Shown here piece by piece: positions 1-5,542 of a stretch of 5,542 nt of DNA (positions within the stretch are counted from its first letter, which is position 1; each line of letters starts with the position of its first letter). The notes beneath the pieces were generated by a model, which saw only the letters and a list, made by a program, of their open reading frames with translations, did not search any database and was not told the origin of the DNA. The position numbers and the translations under genes were made by a program. Origin of the DNA: an uncultured Holophagaceae bacterium (GTDB taxonomy: Bacteria; Acidobacteriota; Holophagae; Holophagales; Holophagaceae); NCBI GenBank assembly GCA_903890595.1, contig CAITBU010000111.1, positions 1 to 5,542 on the forward strand, written 5' to 3'.

Positions 1-3000
1 GTGCACCAGGTCGAGCTGGAGATGCAGAACGAGGAGCTGCGCCGCAGCCACGCCGAAATGGATGCCCTTCAGGAGCGCTATCGGAACCTCTATGACAAGG
101 CACCGGTGGGCTACTGCACCCTCAGCGTGCAGGGGATCGTCCTGGAGGCCAACCTGACGGCGGCAGCCCTCCTTGGGGTACCCCAGGCGGCCCTGGTGGG
201 GAGGCACTTTTCGTCCTTCGTGCCGTCCGATGATCAGGATATGTACTTCCTCAAGCGCCAACTGATTGTGCAGTCTGGGGAACCCCTGGACTGGGAGCAG
301 CGGCTGCGGCGGAAGGACGGGACGGTCATCTGGGTTTCCATCAAGACCACGGGGCTCGGGACCGATCAGGACTGGTCTCAGTACCGCCTGGTGTTCAGCG
401 ACATCACGGAAGGCAAGCGGACCGAGGACACCCTCCGCACACTCTCCACGGCCATGGAGCAGAGCCCCGTCTCCATCGTCATCACGAACCTTGCGGGTGC
501 CATCGAGTACGTGAATCCCAAGTTCACCGAGATGACGGGCTACACCGCCGAGGAGGCCATGGGGCAGAACCCCCGCATCCTCAAGTCGGATGAGGCCGCA
601 CCGGGGTATTACCGGGAGCTGTGGGACACGATCCTGGGGGGTGGCACCTGGCACGGAGAGTTCCACAACCGCCGGAAGGGCGGCGAACTGTTCTGGGAGC
701 AGGCGACCATCTCCCCCATCAAGGACACCTGGGGAAGGATCACCCACTTCGTCGCCATCAAGGAGGACATCACCGAGCGGAAGCAGTGGGACGCGAGCCT
801 GCGAGCCAGCGAGGCCAAGTGGCGAACCCTCTTCGAGTTTCTTCCGGTGGGGATCTCCCTGCTGGATGATCAACGCCGGGTGGCTGAGTTCAACCCGGCC
901 CTAGGCAGCATCCTCCGCCTGGCGCCGGACAGGTTGCAGGGTGCGTCCTACCTGGACCGCACCTACCTGCAGGCGGATGGGACGGTAATGCCTGCGGAAG
1001 GGCTGCCCAGCGTGCGGGCCATGAAGGAAGGGGGGGCCATTCCACCCATAGAGATCGGGATCCAGATCGAGGACGGCAGCCTCATCTGGACGGAGGTGGC
1101 TGCGGCACCCCTCGATGTCCCCGGCTACTCCTGTGTCATCACGACCACCGACATCACCCAGCGCAAGCAGACCCAGGAGGGGCTGCAGCGGTCCGAGGAA
1201 GCCCTCGCCAAGGCCCAGCGCTTCGCCCGGGTGGGCAGCTGGACTTGGCACATCAAGACCAACCTTCTGGATTGGTCGGACGAGATGTACCGGCTGTTCG
1301 GCCTTGCCCGGGAGACTTTTTCGGGGGACCTGGCCGAGGTGGTCACCCGGGCCATCCATCCCGAAGACCGCGAGGCCGTGGAGGCCTCCAACCGATCCGT
1401 GGCGGAATTGGGCAGGCCCGTTCCCCTGGAGTACCGCATCATCCTGCCCGATGGCACCACCCGGGTGGTCTGGGGGGAAGCGGGAGGGCTGGTCCTGGAT
1501 GCGGAGGGACGGCCGGAGAGCCTGTCCGGCACTGTCCAGGACATCACCGAGCGCCGGGTGGCGGACCAGGCCCTGCGGGACAGCGAGGCCCGCTTCGTCT
1601 CCATGGCGAAGAACTCCCCGGCGGCCTTCTACCGCTTCTCCAGGCGACGGGGTGGCATCTACTACTCACCGCGCATCCAGGACCTGCTGGGCTACACCCC
1701 CGAGGAGCTGCTGGCCGAGCCCATGCGCTGGTACAACTCCATCCAGCCGGAGGATATCCCCATGGTGGAGTCGGCTCTGGCTGCGGCCCAGACCCGCCTG
1801 GACAGCTTCGATCTCGTCTACCGCATCCGCCACAAAGCAGGGCACGAGCGCTGGTTCAAAGACACCGGCACGTGTCGCCTGGAGCCGGATGGAGACCTCA
1901 TCATCGATGGCGTGGTGCTGGACATCACCGATCGGAGGCGGGCCCAGGTGGCCCTGCAGGAGTCCAATGAGCTGCTCTCCCACTTCATCTCGCAGTCCCC
2001 GGTGTTCGCCTACATCAAGGAAGTCGCGCCTGGCTGCAGCCGGGTGGTCCAGGCCAGCAACAACTTCGTGCAGATGCTCGGCATTGCCGGCCCGGACATG
2101 ATCGGCAAGACCATGGATCAGCTCTTCCCCGCCGAGATGGCCGCCAAGATGACGGCGGACGACTGGGCCGTGGTTACCAGCGGGAAGGGGTTGGAGCTGG
2201 AGGAGTCCTTCGCCGATCGCAGCTACTACACCCTCAAGTTTCCCATTGTCCAACAGGACAAGACCCTCCTGGCAGGGTTCAGCATCGACATCACGGAGCG
2301 GGAACAGTCCAAGCAGATCATCGCCGACTCCTACCAGCAGCTGCGCCTGCTCCTGGCGAAGCTCCAGCGGGCCCAGGAGGATGAGCGCATCCGGGTGTCC
2401 CGGGAGGTCCACGACGACCTGGGGCAGCTGCTCACGGAGCTGAAGCTGGAGCTGGGCTGGCTGGAGCGGCGCCTCTCGGAGGAAGACCTTCCCCCCAGCT
2501 TCGCCCCCCTCCTGGACAAGGTGATGGGGACCTCGGAGCTGGCGGACACCATCACCAAGTCGGTGCAGCGGATCGCGGCTGATTTGCGCCCCAACACCCT
2601 GGAGAGCCTGGGCCTGGAGGCTGCGCTTGAGCAGGAGACCCGGCGCTTCCAGGAGCGGACGGGTCTCCCCTGCGCCCTGGCGGTGGCACCTGACTGGCCT
2701 GTGCTGGGGGCCGGCCTTGCGGTGGAGCTGTTCTACATCTGCCGGGAAGCCCTCACCAATGTGACCCGGCACGCCCAGGCCAGCCGGGTCTACATTCGCC
2801 TGCACTGCGATGGGGCTGCGGCGGTGCTGGTGGTGGCCGATGATGGCCGGGGCATCACTGCTGCGGAGGTGGAAGCTCCCAGCGCCCTGGGTCTGTTGGG
2901 CATGCGGGAGCGGGCCAACCGCTTCGGGGGCACCATCACGTTCGAGCCCGACCAGCCTAGGGGTACCCGCGTGATCGTGAGGGTCCCACTGCCTACCTCA

Positions 3001-3027
3001 ACCAACCCCGAGGGGGTCGACCGATGA
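1..3027 (+). CDS. Multi-PAS sensor histidine kinase, NarL/DesK type (5'-partial)
   Basis: Cytoplasmic sensor kinase that autophosphorylates on His and passes the phosphate to a NarL-type regulator. Residues are numbered from base 1. Six PAS/PAC modules lie at about 22-138, 142-261, 268-390, 394-518, 525-647 and 651-767, each ending in a DIT(E/D/Q) motif. A linker/coiled coil (about 768-795) leads to a HisKA_3 domain with REVHDDLGQ (His804, followed by the D805xxxQ809 motif linked to phosphatase activity in this family). The HATPase_c domain (about 903-997) shows an N-box (REALTN, Asn920), DDGRGI (947-952) and a GLLGMRERANRFGG lid region. No membrane segment is visible. The frame is open at base 1. 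The first residues read (V)HQVELEMQNEELR, which resembles the segment that commonly follows 'LLHELQ' in PAS kinases, so GTG at base 1 is probably an internal Val and the start lies upstream. The stop (3025-3027) overlaps the next gene. Family assignment is very secure; the ligands of the PAS domains are unknown. Confidence 0.95.
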   Translation: MHQVELEMQNEELRRSHAEMDALQERYRNLYDKAPVGYCTLSVQGIVLEANLTAAALLGVPQAALVGRHFSSFVPSDDQDMYFLKRQLIVQSGEPLDWEQRLRRKDGTVIWVSIKTTGLGTDQDWSQYRLVFSDITEGKRTEDTLRTLSTAMEQSPVSIVITNLAGAIEYVNPKFTEMTGYTAEEAMGQNPRILKSDEAAPGYYRELWDTILGGGTWHGEFHNRRKGGELFWEQATISPIKDTWGRITHFVAIKEDITERKQWDASLRASEAKWRTLFEFLPVGISLLDDQRRVAEFNPALGSILRLAPDRLQGASYLDRTYLQADGTVMPAEGLPSVRAMKEGGAIPPIEIGIQIEDGSLIWTEVAAAPLDVPGYSCVITTTDITQRKQTQEGLQRSEEALAKAQRFARVGSWTWHIKTNLLDWSDEMYRLFGLARETFSGDLAEVVTRAIHPEDREAVEASNRSVAELGRPVPLEYRIILPDGTTRVVWGEAGGLVLDAEGRPESLSGTVQDITERRVADQALRDSEARFVSMAKNSPAAFYRFSRRRGGIYYSPRIQDLLGYTPEELLAEPMRWYNSIQPEDIPMVESALAAAQTRLDSFDLVYRIRHKAGHERWFKDTGTCRLEPDGDLIIDGVVLDITDRRRAQVALQESNELLSHFISQSPVFAYIKEVAPGCSRVVQASNNFVQMLGIAGPDMIGKTMDQLFPAEMAAKMTADDWAVVTSGKGLELEESFADRSYYTLKFPIVQQDKTLLAGFSIDITEREQSKQIIADSYQQLRLLLAKLQRAQEDERIRVSREVHDDLGQLLTELKLELGWLERRLSEEDLPPSFAPLLDKVMGTSELADTITKSVQRIAADLRPNTLESLGLEAALEQETRRFQERTGLPCALAVAPDWPVLGAGLAVELFYICREALTNVTRHAQASRVYIRLHCDGAAAVLVVADDGRGITAAEVEAPSALGLLGMRERANRFGGTITFEPDQPRGTRVIVRVPLPTSTNPEGVDR
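64..2310 (+). repeat. Six tandem PAS/PAC sensory modules inside the kinase gene
   Basis: A coding repeat architecture rather than a DNA satellite. Each module ends in a near-identical element reading gacatcac(c/g) (Asp-Ile-Thr), at 400, 766, 1150, 1540, 1921 and 2287, giving spacings of 122, 128, 130, 127 and 122 codons. Between these elements the modules are strongly diverged. The second is the classic type (VNPKFTEMTGYTAEE, then GEFHNRRKGGELFWE). The fourth and fifth look like the PAS_3 subfold (GSWTWHIKTNLLDWSDEMYR and IHPEDREAV; YYSPRIQDLLGY and IQPEDIPMVE). The first, third and sixth are more divergent. The divergence suggests old duplications or domain shuffling, not recent copying. No cofactor-binding signature (LOV Cys, obvious heme motif) could be assigned. 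Confidence 0.85.
3011..3016 (+). promoter_or_regulatory. Ribosome binding site of the response regulator
   Basis: AGGGGG lies inside the end of the kinase gene, 7 nt upstream of the ATG at 3024 and 10 nt upstream of the second in-frame ATG at 3027. The spacing favours the first ATG, though both are possible. Together with the ATGA stop/start overlap it indicates translational coupling between kinase and regulator. Confidence 0.6.
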
Positions 3028-3656
3028 TGCGGATTCTGCTCGTGGATGACCACGAAATCCTTCGCCATGGCCTCAAACAGCTCCTGGGGGAGATCTTTCC
3101 CGATGCTGTGTTCGGTGAGGCGGCCACCGTGGTGCAGGCCCGAGCCATGATGGCAGGGCAGCTCTGGCACCTCATGCTCCTGGACATCAACCTGCCCGGC
3201 GGGAGTGGCCTGGACCTGCTGGAAGAAGCACGGCGCAACCAGGCAGGGGTCGTGGTGCTGGTGCTCAGCTCTTACCCAGAGGAGGAGTTCGCCGTGCGGG
3301 CCTTCAAGTGCGGAGCCGACGGCTACCTCACCAAGGCCAGCGTGGCCAGCGAGCTGTTCGTGGCCGTGCGGAAGGTGCTAGGCGGGGGCAAGTATGTGAG
3401 TGCCTCCCTGGCCGAGCGGCTGGCGAGGGTCATTGGTTTACCCGCCATTCAGCTCCCTCACGAGACCTTGTCGCCCCGCGAACTGGAGGTGGTGCGCCTG
3501 GTGGCCAAGGGCAGGAGCATCAAGGAAATCGCCGGGGAGCTGTGCCTTGGGGAGAAGACCATCGCCACCTACCGGAAGCGGGCCGCGGAGAAGCTGGGCC
3601 TAGCCAGCAATGTGGAGATCGCCCGCTATGCCCTCCAGCACGGCCTGGTGGACTAG
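3024..3656 (+). CDS. NarL/FixJ-family response regulator (REC + LuxR-type HTH)
   Basis: A 210-residue DNA-binding response regulator, a normal length for the family. The receiver domain (about 2-120) has every canonical residue: acidic pair Asp8/Asp9, phospho-acceptor Asp54 in LLDINLPGGSG, Ser82 in the VLSS strand and Lys104 in GYLTK. The C-terminal LuxR/GerE helix-turn-helix (about 147-207) begins LSPRELEVVRLVAKG, continues with IKEIAGELCLGEKTI, and has a recognition helix around TIATYRKRAAEKLG. The start ATG overlaps the kinase stop as ATGA, so the two genes are co-transcribed and the kinase is the expected phosphodonor. A second Met follows immediately and could serve as the start instead. 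Phosphorylation would be expected to promote dimerisation and binding to target promoters; the target genes cannot be read from this window. No degenerate positions were seen. Confidence 0.97.
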   Translation: MMRILLVDDHEILRHGLKQLLGEIFPDAVFGEAATVVQARAMMAGQLWHLMLLDINLPGGSGLDLLEEARRNQAGVVVLVLSSYPEEEFAVRAFKCGADGYLTKASVASELFVAVRKVLGGGKYVSASLAERLARVIGLPAIQLPHETLSPRELEVVRLVAKGRSIKEIAGELCLGEKTIATYRKRAAEKLGLASNVEIARYALQHGLVD

Positions 3657-3792
3657 GACGTAGAGCCGCTGCTGCAGGGCACCTTAGGTGCGGATGTAGG
3701 GAAATTCCTTACTCGGTGTCAGCCGAATTCGCATAGGTATTTCAGCCTATTCCGGCATGTTGCGCTGGGTGTGCTGACCCGATGCTCTGGGT
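3657..3792 (+). other. Intergenic region between the two regulator genes
   Basis: A gap of 136 bases that is visibly richer in A/T than the flanking genes, especially 3695-3755. It holds two adjacent inverted repeats near its start (annotated separately) and a weaker one, ATAGG (3733-3737) with CCTAT (3746-3750) around an 8-nt loop. It probably contains the end of the kinase-regulator transcript and a promoter for the small receiver gene. I could not place a convincing -35/-10 pair, a sigma-54 site or a sigma-28 site. Confidence 0.5.
3679..3712 (+). terminator. Two adjacent hairpins after the response regulator, possible terminator
   Basis: The first inverted repeat is GCACC-TTA-GGTGC at 3679-3691 (5-bp stem, 3-nt loop; as DNA a perfect 6-bp palindrome around one base). 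The second is at 3696-3712: arm 3696-3702 pairs with 3706-3712 in a 7-bp stem containing one G-U pair, with a 3-nt loop. They begin 22 bases after the regulator stop codon, which suits transcript-end structure. There is no T-run after either, so a standard Rho-independent terminator is not supported. RNA stabilisation, Rho-dependent termination or a protein-binding palindrome are alternatives. Confidence 0.3.
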
Positions 3793-4200
3793 ATGACACA
3801 CGCTGAGGGCGAAAGAGCGATCCAGGTCCTGCTCGTGGAGGACGCACCCCTCCGCCGGCGGGAGCTGCGGGAGCTCATCGAGGCCACTGCCGTCGCCAAG
3901 GTAGTCGCCGAGGCTGGGTCTGTGGCGGCAGCCCTGTTCCTCCTGAAGTCCAGTCCGGTGGATGCGGTGGTCCTGAATCTCCAGCTCTGGGACGGCGACG
4001 GTGGCGCGGTGCTCTCGGAGGTCAAGCGCCTGTATCCCGACTGCCTGGCCATCGTGCTAAGCAGCCTTTGGGGCCCCGCTGAGCGGGAGCGCTGCCTGGG
4101 CCTGGGGGCCTCGCACCTGCTCGACAGCCCCCGGGATATGGATTGCATTCCTGGACTGCTGGCTCTGCGGAGAAGTCCAGTACCCGGTCCTGCCACCTGA
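3793..4200 (+). CDS. Stand-alone receiver-domain protein with degenerate phosphorylation site (pseudo-receiver)
   Basis: A 135-residue protein consisting of a single response-regulator receiver fold with no output domain. Beta1 is IQVLLVEDAPLRRRELRELIE with the acidic pair Glu16/Asp17. The beta3 segment reads DAVVLNLQLWDGDGG, where family members normally have D(L/I)xLPDG: the phospho-acceptor is Asn62 (codon AAT, 3976-3978) and the usual Pro is Trp66. Ser90 in VLSS fills the Ser/Thr switch position. The position of the conserved Lys, in a segment like 'FLDKSRD', is Ser112 (HLLDSPRDMD). Phosphorylation by the normal chemistry is therefore unlikely. An in-frame stop at 3775-3777 leaves ATG 3793 as the only normal start (CTG 3787 is a weak alternative). 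No good Shine-Dalgarno is visible. The reading frame is intact and codon use matches its neighbours, so it appears to be a maintained gene rather than a decaying one. Function unknown; a phosphorylation-independent protein-interaction role is inferred. Confidence 0.85.
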   Translation: MTHAEGERAIQVLLVEDAPLRRRELRELIEATAVAKVVAEAGSVAAALFLLKSSPVDAVVLNLQLWDGDGGAVLSEVKRLYPDCLAIVLSSLWGPAERERCLGLGASHLLDSPRDMDCIPGLLALRRSPVPGPAT

Positions 4201-4271
4201 AGCAAGGAAACCCTCTCAAACCCTCTTCCCACTCTGCAAGTCCTCTCCTGCATCCCCTTTCGGAGGTTCCC
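4201..4271 (+). other. Pyrimidine-rich leader of the chemoreceptor gene
   Basis: A short gap dominated by C and T on the + strand. It contains a 10-base tandem repeat matching at 9 of 10 positions (aaaccctctc at 4208-4217, aaaccctctt at 4218-4227). There is no strong hairpin or T-run, so no terminator for the upstream gene is evident and read-through into the chemoreceptor is possible. No sigma-28 type flagellar/chemotaxis promoter was found. Confidence 0.45.
4262..4266 (+). promoter_or_regulatory. Ribosome binding site of the chemoreceptor
   Basis: A perfect GGAGG core placed 5 nt before ATG 4272. This fixes the start of the chemoreceptor and contrasts with the poor site in front of the preceding small receiver gene. 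Confidence 0.8.
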
Positions 4272-5542
4272 ATGTCCTTCCTCGACAACATCAAGATGGG
4301 CCCCAAGCTCATCGGTGCCTTCCTCCTCGTGGCAACCATGGCCGGGGTGGTGGGGTTCATCGGCGTCCGCAACATCCGGGCCATCGATGAAGCTGATACC
4401 AAGCTCTACGAAAAGGTCACGATCCCCCTCGGCGAGATGGGCGACATCATGCAGCTCTTCCAGCGGAAGCGGGTGAACCTCCGGGATGCCTTGCTCACTG
4501 GAGATGCCGACAAGTACGGCAAGCGCATCCAGGAACTGGACGCCAACACTAGCAAGGTCGAGGAAGCCTTCACCAAGAGCATCCTCACAGACAAGGGCAA
4601 GGAAGCCTTCAAGACCTACAAGGATGCTGATGGCAAGTACGACCAGGTGACGGACCAGATCATGAAGCTGGTGGCGGCGGGCAAGGTCAAGGACGCCGAA
4701 ACCCTCATGCGAGGCGAGGGCTTCAAGGCCAACGAGGATGTCCAGAAAGCTCTGGATGTCCTGCAGAACTCCAAGCTTGTCATCGCCAAGGAGACCTCGG
4801 ATGCCAACACGGAGCTGGCCAACAAGTCCGTGGTGATCATGTTCAGCATCATCGCCATCGCCATCGCCGTCGGCGTCGGTGTCGGCATTCTGTTGACCCG
4901 CTCCATCACTGGGCCCCTGGCCCGCTTCAGCGAGGTCCTGGAGGCCGTGGCTGGTGGCGACCTGAGCGTCCGCTCGGACATCAAGAACAAGGATGAGATC
5001 GGCGAGATGGGCAACACGCTGAATACCACCATCGCCGGCCTGCAGGAGGCCATGCTCCAGGTGCAGGAGGCGGCGCTGGCCATCTCCACCGCCTCGGGCG
5101 AGATCTCCATGGGCAACACCGACCTGAGTCGCCGCACGGAGGAACAGGCCGCCAGCCTGGAAGAGACCGCCAGCAGCATGGAGCAGATCACCAGCAATGT
5201 GAACCAGACCGCCGACAATGCGCGCTCGGCCAACACCGAGTCCGCCAAGGCCCGGCAGGTCGCCCAGGATGGCGGCGCCGCTGTCACCCAGGTCATCGCT
5301 GCCATGGAGGCCATCAACCAGTCCTCCGCCAAGATCAACGAGATCATCGGCGTGGTGGATGAGATCGCCTTCCAGACCAACCTCCTGGCCCTCAACGCTG
5401 CGGTGGAAGCCGCCCGCGCCGGGGAACAGGGTCGCGGGTTCGCCGTGGTGGCTGCGGAAGTCCGCAACCTCGCCAAGCGCAGCGCCGACGCCGCCAAGGA
5501 GATCAAGGGCCTGATCCGCGAGAGCGTGGCCAAGTCCACGGA
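4272..5542 (+). CDS. Methyl-accepting chemotaxis protein, 4HB sensor + HAMP (3'-partial)
   Basis: A transmembrane chemoreceptor that would control CheA/CheW kinase activity; 423 residues are visible and the reading frame runs off the window. A short N-terminus (MSFLDNIKMGPK) leads into TM1 (about 12-32). A periplasmic, mostly helical domain (about 33-185) resembles the four-helix-bundle 4HB_MCP class. TM2 follows at about 186-208 and HAMP at about 209-262 (RSITGPLARFSEVLE, then DEIGEMGNTLN). The methylation helix reads DLSRRTEEQAASLEETASSM (284-303), and the conserved hairpin tip runs from EIAFQTNLLALNAAVEAA (364-381) through RAGEQGRGFAVVAAEVRNLA. From DLS to the tip it lines up without gaps with E. 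coli Tsr as I remember it, suggesting the 36H class. The descending helix, the rest of the methylation region and any C-terminal CheR-docking peptide lie beyond the window; about 100-140 residues are probably missing. The start is fixed by the GGAGG ribosome site. The ligand cannot be predicted. Confidence 0.95.
   Translation, partial: MSFLDNIKMGPKLIGAFLLVATMAGVVGFIGVRNIRAIDEADTKLYEKVTIPLGEMGDIMQLFQRKRVNLRDALLTGDADKYGKRIQELDANTSKVEEAFTKSILTDKGKEAFKTYKDADGKYDQVTDQIMKLVAAGKVKDAETLMRGEGFKANEDVQKALDVLQNSKLVIAKETSDANTELANKSVVIMFSIIAIAIAVGVGVGILLTRSITGPLARFSEVLEAVAGGDLSVRSDIKNKDEIGEMGNTLNTTIAGLQEAMLQVQEAALAISTASGEISMGNTDLSRRTEEQAASLEETASSMEQITSNVNQTADNARSANTESAKARQVAQDGGAAVTQVIAAMEAINQSSAKINEIIGVVDEIAFQTNLLALNAAVEAARAGEQGRGFAVVAAEVRNLAKRSADAAKEIKGLIRESVAKST

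Noticed and set aside
565..585. Possible LOV photosensor in the second PAS domain (GQNPRILKSD resembles the GxNCRFLQ motif)
   Set aside because: The photoactive Cys position is Pro, so flavin-adduct LOV chemistry is not supported.
1115..2101. Open frame of 328 codons on the + strand in another frame of the kinase gene
   Set aside because: The product is dominated by Pro, Ser, Arg and Trp, typical of an out-of-frame reading of GC-rich DNA. The PAS domains are in the other frame.
1666..2805. Open frame of 379 codons on the - strand inside the kinase gene
   Set aside because: Antisense shadow of the kinase: no family resemblance, while the + strand frame carries the clear PAS and HisKA_3 domains.
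3750..3770. Possible sigma-54 promoter (ccggcatgttgcgct)
   Set aside because: The GG and GC elements are only 6 nt apart instead of the required 10, so the -24/-12 geometry is wrong.
3775..3795. Possible sigma-28 (flagellar) promoter around cccgatgct
   Set aside because: The -10 match to GCCGATAA is partial, there is no TAAA-like -35 at the right distance, and it would lie too close to the ATG.
4254..4266. Small hairpin that could hide the GGAGG ribosome site of the chemoreceptor
   Set aside because: Only 3-4 weak pairs (CCT with AGG) around a tiny loop; too short to support regulation.
4616..5539. Long open frame of 307 codons on the - strand opposite the chemoreceptor
   Set aside because: It is antisense to a well-recognised chemoreceptor. 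Its composition (Ala, Ser, Met, Arg and Leu rich, low complexity) is what the reverse of GC-rich helical coding sequence gives, and no domain is recognisable.

Overview
The window is a GC-rich bacterial stretch (by eye roughly two thirds G+C, with strong G/C preference at third codon positions). It is entirely devoted to signal transduction, and all four genes are on the + strand. There is no rRNA, tRNA, CRISPR array, transposase or integrase. The taxon cannot be fixed from this sequence alone. The combination of a multi-PAS soluble kinase, a NarL-type regulator, a small stand-alone receiver and a Tsr-like chemoreceptor would suit a free-living, motile, sensory-rich bacterium. Holophagae/Geothrix-like Acidobacteriota or a beta/deltaproteobacterium are my best guesses, at low confidence.

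Layout. (1) 1-3027: a very large sensor histidine kinase with six PAS domains in tandem, a HisKA_3 (NarL/DesK-type) dimerisation domain and an HATPase_c domain. Its 5' end lies outside the window: the GTG at base 1 is most likely an internal Val codon, not the start. (2) 3024-3656: a canonical NarL/FixJ-family response regulator, overlapping the kinase by ATGA and therefore its near-certain partner. (3) 3657-3792: a relatively AT-rich intergenic gap with two adjacent small inverted repeats. (4) 3793-4200: a 135-residue receiver-only protein in which the phospho-acceptor Asp reads Asn and the conserved Lys reads Ser, so it looks like a pseudo-receiver. (5) 4201-4271: a pyrimidine-rich leader with a short tandem repeat and a good Shine-Dalgarno sequence. 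(6) 4272 to the window end: a methyl-accepting chemotaxis protein (4-helix-bundle sensor, HAMP, signalling domain), cut by the window edge shortly after the signalling tip.

How they may work together. The kinase and its regulator form a classical cytoplasmic two-component system: PAS-sensed cues control His804 phosphorylation (window numbering), transfer to Asp54 of the regulator, and DNA binding by its C-terminal HTH. The pseudo-receiver and the chemoreceptor are separate transcriptional candidates lying downstream. Whether the non-phosphorylatable receiver modulates the kinase, the regulator or the chemotaxis machinery cannot be told from the sequence. It is the least ordinary item here and the one most worth following up.
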